Positions 7,794-15,737 of a stretch of 64,000 nt of DNA are shown here, one piece after another. A program made the position numbers and the translations under genes. The DNA is from Chitinophagales bacterium (lineage in GTDB: Bacteria; Bacteroidota; Bacteroidia; Chitinophagales; UBA10324): assembly GCA_013816805.1 (NCBI GenBank), contig JACDDS010000005.1, forward strand, positions 1-64,000, written 5' to 3'. Under the pieces are notes generated by a model. The model was not told the DNA's origin, did no database searches, and worked only from the letters and a program-made list of their open reading frames with translations. Numbering within the stretch: position 1 is the stretch's first letter; each line of letters opens with the position of its first letter.

Positions 7794-7815
7794 AAAACCC
7801 CCTTTCGGAGGTTTT
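7794..7815 (-). terminator. Probable terminator after tRNA-His
   Basis: On the minus strand AAAACCTCC pairs with GGGGGTTTT across a short GAAA loop with one mismatch, and the 3' arm ends in a T-run. It follows tRNA-His by seven bases and precedes the methyltransferase-like gene. Confidence 0.55.
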
Positions 7816-7821
7816 ATTTGG

Positions 7822-7897
7822 GGTGACTGATGGGACTTGAACCCACGACCCTCAGATCCACAATCTGATGCTCTAACCAAGCTGAGCTACAGCCACC
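7822..7897 (-). tRNA. tRNA-His (anticodon GTG)
   Basis: The minus-strand cloverleaf has acceptor GTGGCTG/CAGTCAC, the extra G at -1 opposite discriminator C as expected for tRNA-His, D stem GCTC/GAGC, anticodon loop TTGTGGA (GTG) and T loop TTCAAGT. CCA is not encoded. Confidence 0.97.
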
Positions 7898-7988
7898 AAA
7901 TACCTTATGTAATATTTATTTTAAGATGTACACCGCTAATCCATTGTGCAATATCGCTTAGAAAGCAATCGTATCAATTACAACGGCG

Positions 7989-7996
7989 CAAAAATA
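7989..7996 (-). promoter_or_regulatory. -7 box upstream of tRNA-His
   Basis: Minus-strand TATTTTTG is an exact TAnnTTTG match. A TTG lies 17 bases upstream, slightly closer than usual. It is about 90 bases from the mature tRNA, implying a 5' leader removed by RNase P. Confidence 0.4.
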
Positions 7997-8074
7997 AGTA
8001 AATTCAATTTTCACAACTAATGATTACTTTTTCATTCCGCTTATACTATAGATTATAAGTTTAAAGAAAACGGA

Positions 8075-8842
8075 TTAGCCATAATTTTCCATCACCTTAT
8101 TCCAATGAATTACGTTCCAGATGTCGGTAAGATATTCCGGACGACGGTTCTGATGTTTCAAATAGTAGGCATGTTCCCACACATCAACTCCCAGAACAGG
8201 CTTACCCTGGTCTTTTGCAACATTCATCAATGGGTTATCCTGGTTAGGCGTAGTAGTGATGGATAATTTACCATTCTTATCGCTGATCATCCAAACCCAT
8301 CCTGAACCAAATAAATTCTTACCCGCATCATTAAAAGCAGTAGTAAAATTTTCCATAGTTTGCCACTGTGAAACCATGGCATCCTTAAGTTTTCCGGTTG
8401 GAATGATCTCTGTTTTAGGGTGCAAAATTTCCCAGAAGAAAGTGTGGTTCCAATGGCCTCCTCCATTATTCCGAATCGAATTACGTACCTCTTCAGGTAA
8501 TTCATCGATGTTTGAAAGTAACTGGCGAATGCCCTGATCTTTAAAATTGGGAACTTTGGAAATAGCTGCATTAAGCTTGTCTACATACGCCTGGTGGTGT
8601 TTTGTATAATGAATTTCCATGGTTTGCGCATCGATATAAGGCTCTAAAGCATTATAAGCATAAGGTAATGGAGGAAGCTTGAAAGGGCCTTCTTCAGGTG
8701 CTTCTCGTCTTTCCATGGTCTGGATTGAACCGGAGGCAAATGATTTGCCTGCAGGAAACGCAAGGATGCCAATGGCGCCGGCAGCGGTTAATGTGCTTTT
8801 TTTAAGAAACTCGCGGCGTGAATTTTTTTTAATGTTTTGCAT
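8075..8842 (-). CDS. Tat-exported Fe/Mn superoxide dismutase
   Basis: A 255-residue superoxide dismutase. A twin-arginine signal (NSRREFLKKS plus a hydrophobic stretch to about residue 36) precedes the SOD fold, so the folded, metal-loaded enzyme is exported. Metal ligands visible are His78 (EIHYTKHH), His133 (GGHWNHTFFW), Asp220 and His224 (VDVWEHAYY). The GGH before the second ligand and the NQDNPLM Gln are Mn-type marks. It would remove superoxide in the periplasm or at the surface. It is monocistronic. The 261 bases upstream to 9103 hold its untranslated region and the left REP element. Confidence 0.95.
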   Translation of the reverse strand: MQNIKKNSRREFLKKSTLTAAGAIGILAFPAGKSFASGSIQTMERREAPEEGPFKLPPLPYAYNALEPYIDAQTMEIHYTKHHQAYVDKLNAAISKVPNFKDQGIRQLLSNIDELPEEVRNSIRNNGGGHWNHTFFWEILHPKTEIIPTGKLKDAMVSQWQTMENFTTAFNDAGKNLFGSGWVWMISDKNGKLSITTTPNQDNPLMNVAKDQGKPVLGVDVWEHAYYLKHQNRRPEYLTDIWNVIHWNKVMENYG

Positions 8843-9000
8843 GAATAGATTTTTTTATTGAATGAATTTAAAGGAAACCATTTTGCTGAAAAATAATAAT
8901 AAAGAAAGATTATAAAAAACGTGAAATAGTAATAATGATTTTACCTTCATTAAAGATCAAGTTTACAGATGCTCGGATCGTGAGGATTTATAATCTGTTC

Positions 9001-9060
9001 TGCTGGTCGGCATTTGTAATTCCTACCACATAACCCACATCACTTTGGATTATAGATCAA
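9001..9060. repeat. Left REP element (degenerate)
   Basis: Bases 9001-9027 match the reverse complement of the right-hand REP (9660-9686) at 22 of 27 positions, sharing TGCTGGTCGG at the outer end. A second part at 9045-9060 (TTGGATTATAGATCAA) corresponds to the smaller hairpin of the right copy at 9635-9651. The two copies lie in inverted orientation on either side of the RAYT pseudogene, the arrangement known for REP-RAYT loci. Confidence 0.7.
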
Positions 9061-9106
9061 CTTATAGATAATAGCGTTTAAATATCAAATCAATAATCAA
9101 TCAGAT

Positions 9107-9710
9107 ATATATTTTCTGCCAGTGACACTTATAGTGTGATAGATATTTTTACCAGGCCGAGCTATAAATTAGCATTGATTCAATCATTAGAATTTTGTCA
9201 GGCTCATAAGAGATTGAGAATTTATAGGTGATGCCTGATGACCAACCATCTTCACCTGATTGCAGATGCAAACCCTGGCTTTAATCTTCGGGATGTCCTT
9301 CGCGATTTAAAAAATTCACTCCAAAAAGTATAATTGAGCTTATTAAAAATGATCTATAAGAGAGCCGTAAAATATGCCTATTAAATAAATTTGAGTTTAC
9401 AGGAAGGATAAATCCAGAGATTAAGGAATTTCAATCCTGGCAGGAAGGGAAACATCCCGTTGAACTGGATCAGTATGGGATAATACTACAACAAAAGCTT
9501 GATTACATTCATCACAAGCCTGTGAAAGAAATGATTGTCTTTCATGCTGAAGATTACCTTTCTAGTTCTGTCTGCTATTACGTTGGTGAAAAAGGATTAA
9601 TTGATGTAATTCTACTTGATGATATTTATTTTGATTGGATTACAAATCCAATATTACTTAGTCGGGATTGCAAATCCCGACCAGCAATCTATTACAATCA
9701 AAAAAAGTAG
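9107..9710 (+). pseudogene. Degraded REP-associated tyrosine transposase (RAYT)
   Basis: Once frameshifts are bridged, this reads as a Y1 transposase of the IS200-like RAYT group. In order: YFLPVTLIV, IDIFTRPSYK, SLEFCQAHKRL, the HUH motif NHLHLIA (His codons at 9247 and 9253), FNLRDVLRDLK, FQSWQEGKHPVEL, and the catalytic-Tyr motif LDYIHHKPVKE (Tyr codon 9504), then EDYLSSS. Lesions: a one-base loss near 9138, Trp to stop at 9229-9231, a one-base loss in the A-run near 9312, and a stop at 9357-9359. The 62-codon open tail at 9522-9710 is only its C-terminus. It cannot make a functional protein. RAYTs mobilise REP sequences, and two flank it. Confidence 0.85.
9635..9686. repeat. Right REP element, double hairpin
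   Basis: Two neighbouring palindromes. The first, 9635-9651, is TTGGATT, loop ACA, AATCCAA. The second, 9661-9681, is GTCGGGATT, loop GCA, AATCCCGAC. Both stems are perfect with the same three-base loop style. The tail ACCAGCA continues the match to the left copy. It overlaps the end of the RAYT remnant's open frame. Confidence 0.85.
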
Positions 9711-9750
9711 CAAAGGAATAAAATTGCTCTTCCACTGAATCTTCTTCGTA

Positions 9751-9758
9751 TATCTTCG
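9751..9758 (+). promoter_or_regulatory. -7-like box very close to GT4 start
   Basis: TATCTTCG differs from TAnnTTTG at one base. It ends five bases before the ATG at 9764, and a TTG sits 24 bases upstream of it. If used, the mRNA would be leaderless or nearly so. Confidence 0.4.
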
Positions 9759-9763
9759 CACCT

Positions 9764-10942
9764 ATGCGGCCTAAGGTATTGTTTACTACACGCTGGTATC
9801 CCAATCGCATCGATCCGCTGGATGGAAATTTCATTGAAAACCACGCGAGAGCAATACACCGGTTTGCTCACCTGGTGGTATTATATGTAGGTGCTGATAA
9901 AAACTTATCCGATGCCGGCTACGATGTGCAGATAAGTGCTCCCTATGGCTTTAAAGTGATTCATGTCTATTACCGCAACAATGATGTCGGGAAAAATTTC
10001 TTCGCCCGGTCCATCAAATTTTTTCGCTATGTTAAAGCAACCCTTTTAGGATGGAAGGAAGCACAGCGTGAATTTATTATGCCGGATGTCTGCCACGTGA
10101 ACATACTCACCCGGGCCGCTGTACTTCCTCTCTATTTACGGTTCAGGTATCACATCCCTTATCTCATTACGGAACATTCAAGCATTTATGTTTCCCTGGA
10201 GCCGCATTGGCTTGCCTATCTGAAAATCCATACGCGTTATGTGGCTCACCGTGCCTTCGTGATTACTACGGTATCCACAGCTTTGCAGAATGCCATGATA
10301 CGTTTTGGAATCAGGGGAAGATACCAGGTAATCCCAAACGTAGTTTTCACTAAACAAACAATAATAGTAAAGGAGCAGACTGCAGATGTAAGGATGGTTA
10401 CTATTGCAAATGCTAATGATGCAAGGAAAAACATAAATGCAATCATCCGTGTCTTCGGCTTTTTAGAGCCGCAAATACCTCTTGCTAACCTTCATATTAT
10501 CATTGCAGGGATTTATGATCAGGGCGAAGCATTGGCAGAAGAACTGAAGCTGCTGAATAAAAAGATTTTCTTCCATTATGGCCTGCAAAACCAGAAGGTG
10601 TATGACTTCCTTAATCAGTGTTCTTTCCTTATAGTAAACAGCTTTAGTGAAACATTCTCTATGGCAGCAGCGGAAGCCCTTGCTTCAGGCATTCCGGTAA
10701 TTACTACAAAGGCTGGCGGGCCAGAGGAATTTATTACTGAAGAACGAGGGCTCACTATTGCAATAAACCGTGACGATCAGCTGGCTGAGGCCATGAAATG
10801 GATGTATAAACATCATCCGGAATTCAGTCCTGAAAAGCTACAGGAATTTGTGGCCAGCCACTTTTCTGAAGAAGTAGTCGGAAAAACTTTCCTGGACATC
10901 TATTGCTCTATGCTCAGGCAAAAAGAAAATTCCAAACAATGA
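9764..10942 (+). CDS. Glycosyltransferase family 4 protein
   Basis: A 392-residue GT-B glycosyltransferase. It opens with FTTRWYPNRIDPLDGNFIENHARAI, the family's N-terminal Rossmann strand and glycine-type loop. The C-terminal half carries NCSF-like positions and the donor-binding signature SFSETFSMAAAEALASGIPVITTKAGGPEEF, with the E-x7-E arrangement. It would transfer a nucleotide-sugar donor onto a surface polysaccharide, lipid or exopolysaccharide precursor at the inner face of the membrane. The flippase and sulfotransferase a few genes away fit this. The only in-frame start is very close to a -7-like box. Confidence 0.9.
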   Translation: MRPKVLFTTRWYPNRIDPLDGNFIENHARAIHRFAHLVVLYVGADKNLSDAGYDVQISAPYGFKVIHVYYRNNDVGKNFFARSIKFFRYVKATLLGWKEAQREFIMPDVCHVNILTRAAVLPLYLRFRYHIPYLITEHSSIYVSLEPHWLAYLKIHTRYVAHRAFVITTVSTALQNAMIRFGIRGRYQVIPNVVFTKQTIIVKEQTADVRMVTIANANDARKNINAIIRVFGFLEPQIPLANLHIIIAGIYDQGEALAEELKLLNKKIFFHYGLQNQKVYDFLNQCSFLIVNSFSETFSMAAAEALASGIPVITTKAGGPEEFITEERGLTIAINRDDQLAEAMKWMYKHHPEFSPEKLQEFVASHFSEEVVGKTFLDIYCSMLRQKENSKQ

Positions 10943-11004
10943 ATTTTTAATTCCCGTTTCTTATCAGCAAAACCCATTTGCTTTTAATTCATAAATCAAA
11001 CACA

Positions 11005-11439
11005 TTACATGGGTGTGTATCGTGCTTCGCTGATTGCATCTACAATTTGCCGTATGTATTCCTTTTTAGTACTGGTCACAGCATCCTTTATGCCTTCAGC
11101 CGTTGTAATGCGTACGGTATATTTTTCTTTTGAAAAAAGTAACCAGATAACTCCAATAAGGAAAAGTATGCCGCCTGCTGCTATTGCAATCTGGTTAGAG
11201 GTTAACTGATAGGTTCCTGATGTGGAAACGCGATCCGGAAAAATATTCATAAAACCTGCTATAGCCGCTCCTGCCCCTATTAGTAATAGAATAATTCCCG
11301 GAGCAATCGGGGCTTTAATTATAAAAAGGGAAACATTTGTTATTCCATTAATCAGGTATTGCGCTTTGCCGATAATCAAACTGCTGGAAGTAACTTTTAT
11401 TCCGTGACCATCTGTGTAAATTACAGGTTCGTTTTGCAT
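11005..11439 (-). CDS. DUF6232 family membrane protein
   Basis: A 144-residue protein with a short polar start (YTDGHGIKVTSSSLIIGKAQYLINGITNV), two hydrophobic segments (about 43-67 and 84-104), then a basic region ending TTAEGIKDAVTSTKKEYIRQIVDAI. The pattern fits DUF6232, a small bacterial membrane family of unknown function. The family call is from recall of the pattern and is moderate. It converges on the GT4 gene and is divergent from the PqiA-like gene. Confidence 0.7.
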   Translation of the reverse strand: MQNEPVIYTDGHGIKVTSSSLIIGKAQYLINGITNVSLFIIKAPIAPGIILLLIGAGAAIAGFMNIFPDRVSTSGTYQLTSNQIAIAAGGILFLIGVIWLLFSKEKYTVRITTAEGIKDAVTSTKKEYIRQIVDAISEARYTPM

Positions 11440-11600
11440 AGTTTATCTTTATTTTAGAATCACAAAACGTGTTCCATACCATCATTTCATTAATTTGTAC
11501 CGAGCTTTTTTCAGTGTTACCATACTTGTAAAGTCACCTGACTGACCATAATTCCTAATATTATTATGAATATTCACCCAAGATTTTCAGTTTCTGGCGT

Positions 11601-12893
11601 ATGAAGTGGTCTGTTATGCAATTCCTTCTGATCTTATTCCTCGGGGGAATGATAGCCTTTAATATCTGGTGCGGGATACAAATTCATACCCTATCCGGCC
11701 ATCGCGCAGCCATAAAGAAAGATTATAGCCAGGTAAACAGCATCAGCTACGGACTGCTTTCAGTGAATGCCTGGAAGGATAATATTCAAAAAATATTAAT
11801 TAACCGCATCCAGGATTTTTCTTTCTCACCTGAACAGGAACGTTCTCTGAAGATTCAAATCTCAAAGGCACTGAATGCCATAATCACCAAAGGTGACAGC
11901 ATGCTGAACCAGAATCAAAAAACTTTCAGCGGGAAGATTAAAAAAATTGCAGTAAAGGCACTGGTTAATACTGACGACATCCGTAAAAAAGTGCCGCAGT
12001 TTTCGCAAGCAGTTATCGATGAAATAAAAAAGCCAGAGAACAGAGATAAGCTTAAAACTTTAGCAACAGAAAAAATAGATGAGCTCGCCATTCAAACCCG
12101 TGACAGCCTGGTGGATACTGCGGCGTTCCGCATGATCCTTGCAAATTATAATGCAAAAACGGTTGATGAATTCAATGATAAGACTGCCACTATAATAAAG
12201 GATCTCCAGGCAGAGATATACCGTTTCTGCTATTTGGTTATCGGATCTATGGTTTTGCTATTAATTGCCTGGTGGTTTTTTCGTAAGGCAGAAAGTCTGA
12301 GAAAGCCATTATTTATTCTCTCAGTAGTATTGGCAATAGTGGTGCTTGTAATTGGGTTAACTACTCCAATGATTGAAATAGATGCACGCATAAAGAAACT
12401 TGAATTTTTACTCTTGGGGCAGCAAGTGCAATTTCACGATCAAGTAATTTTTTTCCAGAGCAAAAGCATACTTGATGTGGTGAAAATTTTGTTAAGCACA
12501 AAAAAAACGGATTCCATGCTGGTAGGTGCTCTGATTCTCGTTTTCAGTGTTATATTTCCTTTTTCAAAGCTGATATCTACAGAAATTTATTTATTGGGAA
12601 ATGAAAAAATAAGAAAAAACAAAATTTTAAATTTTTTAGCATTTAAATCAGGGAAGTGGTCTATGGCAGATGTAACCGTAGTCGCTATATTTATGGCTTA
12701 TGTGGGATTTAAGGGAATACTCGATAACCAGTTGCAGTATATGAACTTTAAAACAGAAACCTTGACCAGCATTGCGACCAATGAGACCAGCCTTCAGCCC
12801 GGATTTATTGTTTTTACTTCTTTTGTATTGTACGGCTTATGCCTGTCGGAGATCCTGAAGAGAATTTCTCATTCTTCCGGGAAAATTCGGTAG
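11601..12893 (+). CDS. PqiA-like paraquat-inducible protein A family protein
   Basis: A 430-residue membrane protein. An N-terminal helix (about 7-27) leads to a lysine-rich, probably periplasmic helical domain of about 170 residues. A group of five or so helices follows. The last part matches the PqiA domain, with SILDVVKILLSTKK, LVFSVIFPFSKLIS, SGKWSMADVTVVAIFMAYVGF. PqiA-type proteins are inner-membrane partners of MCE lipid-transport systems. No MCE or PqiB gene is adjacent, so the partner must be elsewhere or the role differs. The long periplasmic insert is not typical of E. coli PqiA. Confidence 0.8.
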   Translation: MKWSVMQFLLILFLGGMIAFNIWCGIQIHTLSGHRAAIKKDYSQVNSISYGLLSVNAWKDNIQKILINRIQDFSFSPEQERSLKIQISKALNAIITKGDSMLNQNQKTFSGKIKKIAVKALVNTDDIRKKVPQFSQAVIDEIKKPENRDKLKTLATEKIDELAIQTRDSLVDTAAFRMILANYNAKTVDEFNDKTATIIKDLQAEIYRFCYLVIGSMVLLLIAWWFFRKAESLRKPLFILSVVLAIVVLVIGLTTPMIEIDARIKKLEFLLLGQQVQFHDQVIFFQSKSILDVVKILLSTKKTDSMLVGALILVFSVIFPFSKLISTEIYLLGNEKIRKNKILNFLAFKSGKWSMADVTVVAIFMAYVGFKGILDNQLQYMNFKTETLTSIATNETSLQPGFIVFTSFVLYGLCLSEILKRISHSSGKIR

Positions 12894-12928
12894 AGTATAC
12901 CCCAATTTAAGGTTTTTTTTCCGGTTGA

Positions 12929-13288
12929 TCAGTGGATAATAATCTGATCTTTATTTTTTACTACAATTTCAGGTTTTCCCTTATAGAGACTGATAGTTCC
13001 GGTAACACAAATTTGTTTTCCATTCCAGGTAGTCGGGGATGTTGGAAATTTTGCAGCAACATCCTTTCGGATCACTACATTAAGCACCTGGTGAGGATAT
13101 GGAGCACATAGAAATAATAGTGTCGGGATCTGCTTTATCGCGCTATCTACAGAAACACCCTTTACTTCTGTGCAAATAGTTATTGATTGTCCAACGTAGC
13201 TTGAAACTTCACCGCATGCAATCGTTTGAGCATGAACCAGGGCAAAACTACCTGTTAATAAAAGGAAAAAAAAGAATATCGTTTTCAT
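12929..13288 (-). CDS. Small exported OB-fold-like protein
   Basis: A 119-residue protein with a signal peptide (FFFFLLLTGSFALVHAQ). The mature part has a single compact domain: IACGEVSSYVGQSITICTEVKGV near the start and GKQICVTGTISLYKGKPEIVV near the end. The latter pattern (CVTGTI..YKGKPEIVV) is typical of OB-fold domains such as those in nucleic-acid binding proteins. Four Cys residues could pair in the periplasm. Ligand unknown. Confidence 0.7.
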   Translation of the reverse strand: MKTIFFFFLLLTGSFALVHAQTIACGEVSSYVGQSITICTEVKGVSVDSAIKQIPTLLFLCAPYPHQVLNVVIRKDVAAKFPTSPTTWNGKQICVTGTISLYKGKPEIVVKNKDQIIIH

Positions 13289-13418
13289 TGCAGACTTTTG
13301 TAAATGTTACTAAAGGTAAACCATCTTTTCATTGATGGAGCCATCCTAAGCTATAGAGCATACTGATATTTGTGAATCAACCACAAGTTTAATTGACTAT
13401 TTTCCCTGCAAAAAATTT

Positions 13419-14765
13419 TTGCTAAAGCATATCAGCCATATTTTTCAAAAAACTATCGGAGAAACATTAAGTGATCTGCTGCAAAGCAGGTATGCTAAAC
13501 AATTGATCCTCGTATTTTCGATACAGGCATTTTCATTGTTCACTTCTTTCAGCATAAGCTTAATCATTACGAATTTACTGGGAGCAGCGTCCTATGGGGT
13601 TTTCAGCTATAGTTTTTCATGGGTTAACCTGCTTGCAGTGTTGAGCTGCCTTGGCTTAGAACAGCTGGCTATAAAAGAGCTTCCAAATTACCAGGTGCTA
13701 AACAGAAATGACCTTATCCGGGGTTATTTTAAATATGCACTGCGCAGAGTGATCATTACTTCCTTTATTGTTTCATTAAGTCTCTTCTGTTACTCTTTTT
13801 TTTTAAATCAACCGCCCGACCACTCTCTCCAAAAAGGGTTATGGTTTGCCCTGCCCATATTACCGGTAATTGCAGTTATCAACCTGCGTTCTGCATGGCT
13901 CAGAGGGTATCACTTTAACTCTCTGAGCCAGGTTCCTGATAAAGTACTAAGGCCATTATTGTTCCTGGTACTTCTTGCTGTGTATTATTTTTTTATTCCT
14001 GACCAGCTGAATATTTATGCGGTAATCGTAATCAGCATGGTCAGCATCCTTGCAGCCCTATTAGCCGGAAATGTTTTTATCAGTAGAAGGATATTACCTG
14101 AAGTTACAGACATAGCTCCCGCCTATGATCAGGCTTACTGGTTAAAAATTTCATTCTTACTGTTCCTCGTGAATGGTGCTTATTTTTATCTCTCACAGAT
14201 CCAGATTTTAATGTTGGGTTCACTTAGCGGCGCAAAGGAAACAGGTATCTTTTCCATTGCCTCGCGTCTATCTGACCTTGAAGGTTATTTGCTCGCTGCG
14301 ATGAATGTGGTGCTCGCTCCTCTCATTTCAAAATTGTTTGCAGAAAGAAATATGAAAGAGCTGCAGGCTTTGGTTACTAAAAGTTTACGCATTGGTTTTT
14401 TCTTTTCCGCTCCTGTAGTAATTCTTTTTTTATTGTTTCCCGCCTTTTTTCTGCACCTTTTCGGAGATGATTTTGCCGCAGGAACTTTTGTACTGATATT
14501 GCTTACCGTATCGCAGGTGGTTAATTTTGCAACCGGTTCGGTAGGATATTTATTGACCATGACAGGCCATCAAAAAACAGCGGTTCAGATACTCCTGTTC
14601 TGTGCTTTAGTAACCACGCTTCTGAGCTTTATCCTGATTCCTGTTTTAGGAATAAACGGTGCTGCCATCTCTGCTGCGACAAATAATATTCTGCTGAATG
14701 TGCTTATGGCTATTGCCGTTTACAGGAAAATAGGCATCAATTCCACATTACTGCGAATCAGATGA
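13419..14765 (+). CDS. Polysaccharide flippase (Wzx/MATE-like, MOP superfamily)
   Basis: A 448-residue inner-membrane protein with about twelve to fourteen hydrophobic segments, of the oligosaccharide flippase family. N-terminal features are SIQAFSLFTSFSISLIITNLLGAASYGVFSYSF and SCLGLEQLAIKELPN; such proteins move undecaprenyl-linked repeat units outward. The start is TTG: no ATG lies in the first 100 codons, and the frame is closed upstream. The stop overlaps the start of the sulfotransferase (ATGA), so the two are translationally coupled and probably serve one sulfated surface glycan. Confidence 0.88.
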   Translation: MLKHISHIFQKTIGETLSDLLQSRYAKQLILVFSIQAFSLFTSFSISLIITNLLGAASYGVFSYSFSWVNLLAVLSCLGLEQLAIKELPNYQVLNRNDLIRGYFKYALRRVIITSFIVSLSLFCYSFFLNQPPDHSLQKGLWFALPILPVIAVINLRSAWLRGYHFNSLSQVPDKVLRPLLFLVLLAVYYFFIPDQLNIYAVIVISMVSILAALLAGNVFISRRILPEVTDIAPAYDQAYWLKISFLLFLVNGAYFYLSQIQILMLGSLSGAKETGIFSIASRLSDLEGYLLAAMNVVLAPLISKLFAERNMKELQALVTKSLRIGFFFSAPVVILFLLFPAFFLHLFGDDFAAGTFVLILLTVSQVVNFATGSVGYLLTMTGHQKTAVQILLFCALVTTLLSFILIPVLGINGAAISAATNNILLNVLMAIAVYRKIGINSTLLRIR

Positions 14766-15673
14766 GCACCAATAAAATACCTGGTTTTTTTATTGTTGGG
14801 GCACCGAAGAGCGGCACCACTTCCCTATATTTCTATCTAAAGCAACTTCCTGAAATTTTCTTACCCAGAATTAAGGAGCTGAATTATTTCTGTACAGATC
14901 TCCATTTTCGATTTCCATTGCTTACCGAAGAGCAATTTTTCGGTTATTACGATGGTTGGAAAAATGAAAAAATTGCGGGTGAAATTTCTGTCTGGAACCT
15001 CTTCTCACGAGCCGCGCCGGGAAATATTTATAAACTAAACCCTGATTCTAAAATTATTATCCTGCTTCGCAATCCCGTAGAAATGATGGTTGCACTGCAT
15101 AGCAACCATGTATTCAACGATAATGAAATCATCCTCGATTTTGAAGATGCTGTGAAAGCAGAGGAAGATCGCAAAAAAGGTAACCTGATTTCACCGACTA
15201 TTAAATGCCCGGTGGAAGGATTGTATTATACAGAGGTAGCTTCTTATTTTGTTCAGGTAAAAAGATATATCGATGTTTTCGGCAAAGAGAATGTCAAAAT
15301 TATTTTGTTCGAAGAGTTTAAAAAGGATGTGACCACTGCTTATAAGGAGGTAATAAAATTTCTTGAAATTACTTCTGATTTCAATCCTGATTTTAAAGTC
15401 TACAACTCCAGGAAAATCAGCCGGAGTAAATTATTAAAGAGGCTTATTGTTGCTCCTCCGGCATTGATTAAATCTTTAGGTGCTATATTTTTTCCTCATC
15501 AGACAAAGCGCAGAGATTGGCTCATGTATTGGCTCTGGAAAGTAAACACAAAAAATAAGGAACCTGAACAAATTGACTCGGCATTTAAAAGAAAGCTAAT
15601 GTTGAAATTAATGCCTGATATCAAAAACCTGGAAAGGCTTGTGGAAAGGAATCTGACGGAATGGTATCGATAG
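14762..15673 (+). CDS. PAPS-dependent sulfotransferase
   Basis: A 303-residue P-loop sulfotransferase. The 5'-phosphosulfate loop is GAPKSGTTSLY near residue 13, and the 3'-phosphate site is LLRNPVEMMVALHSNH (Arg and Ser). The conserved late Lys/Gly region is not clear, which is common in this broad family. It would move sulfate from PAPS to a sugar or lipid. Coupling to the flippase (four-base overlap) suggests the acceptor is a surface polysaccharide or glycolipid. Confidence 0.88.
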   Translation: MSTNKIPGFFIVGAPKSGTTSLYFYLKQLPEIFLPRIKELNYFCTDLHFRFPLLTEEQFFGYYDGWKNEKIAGEISVWNLFSRAAPGNIYKLNPDSKIIILLRNPVEMMVALHSNHVFNDNEIILDFEDAVKAEEDRKKGNLISPTIKCPVEGLYYTEVASYFVQVKRYIDVFGKENVKIILFEEFKKDVTTAYKEVIKFLEITSDFNPDFKVYNSRKISRSKLLKRLIVAPPALIKSLGAIFFPHQTKRRDWLMYWLWKVNTKNKEPEQIDSAFKRKLMLKLMPDIKNLERLVERNLTEWYR

Positions 15674-15737
15674 GCCATTTTGTACATACATCTTTTTTAT
15701 TTTATCTGATCTTTACGTTTCTAATAAATCAACTGAT

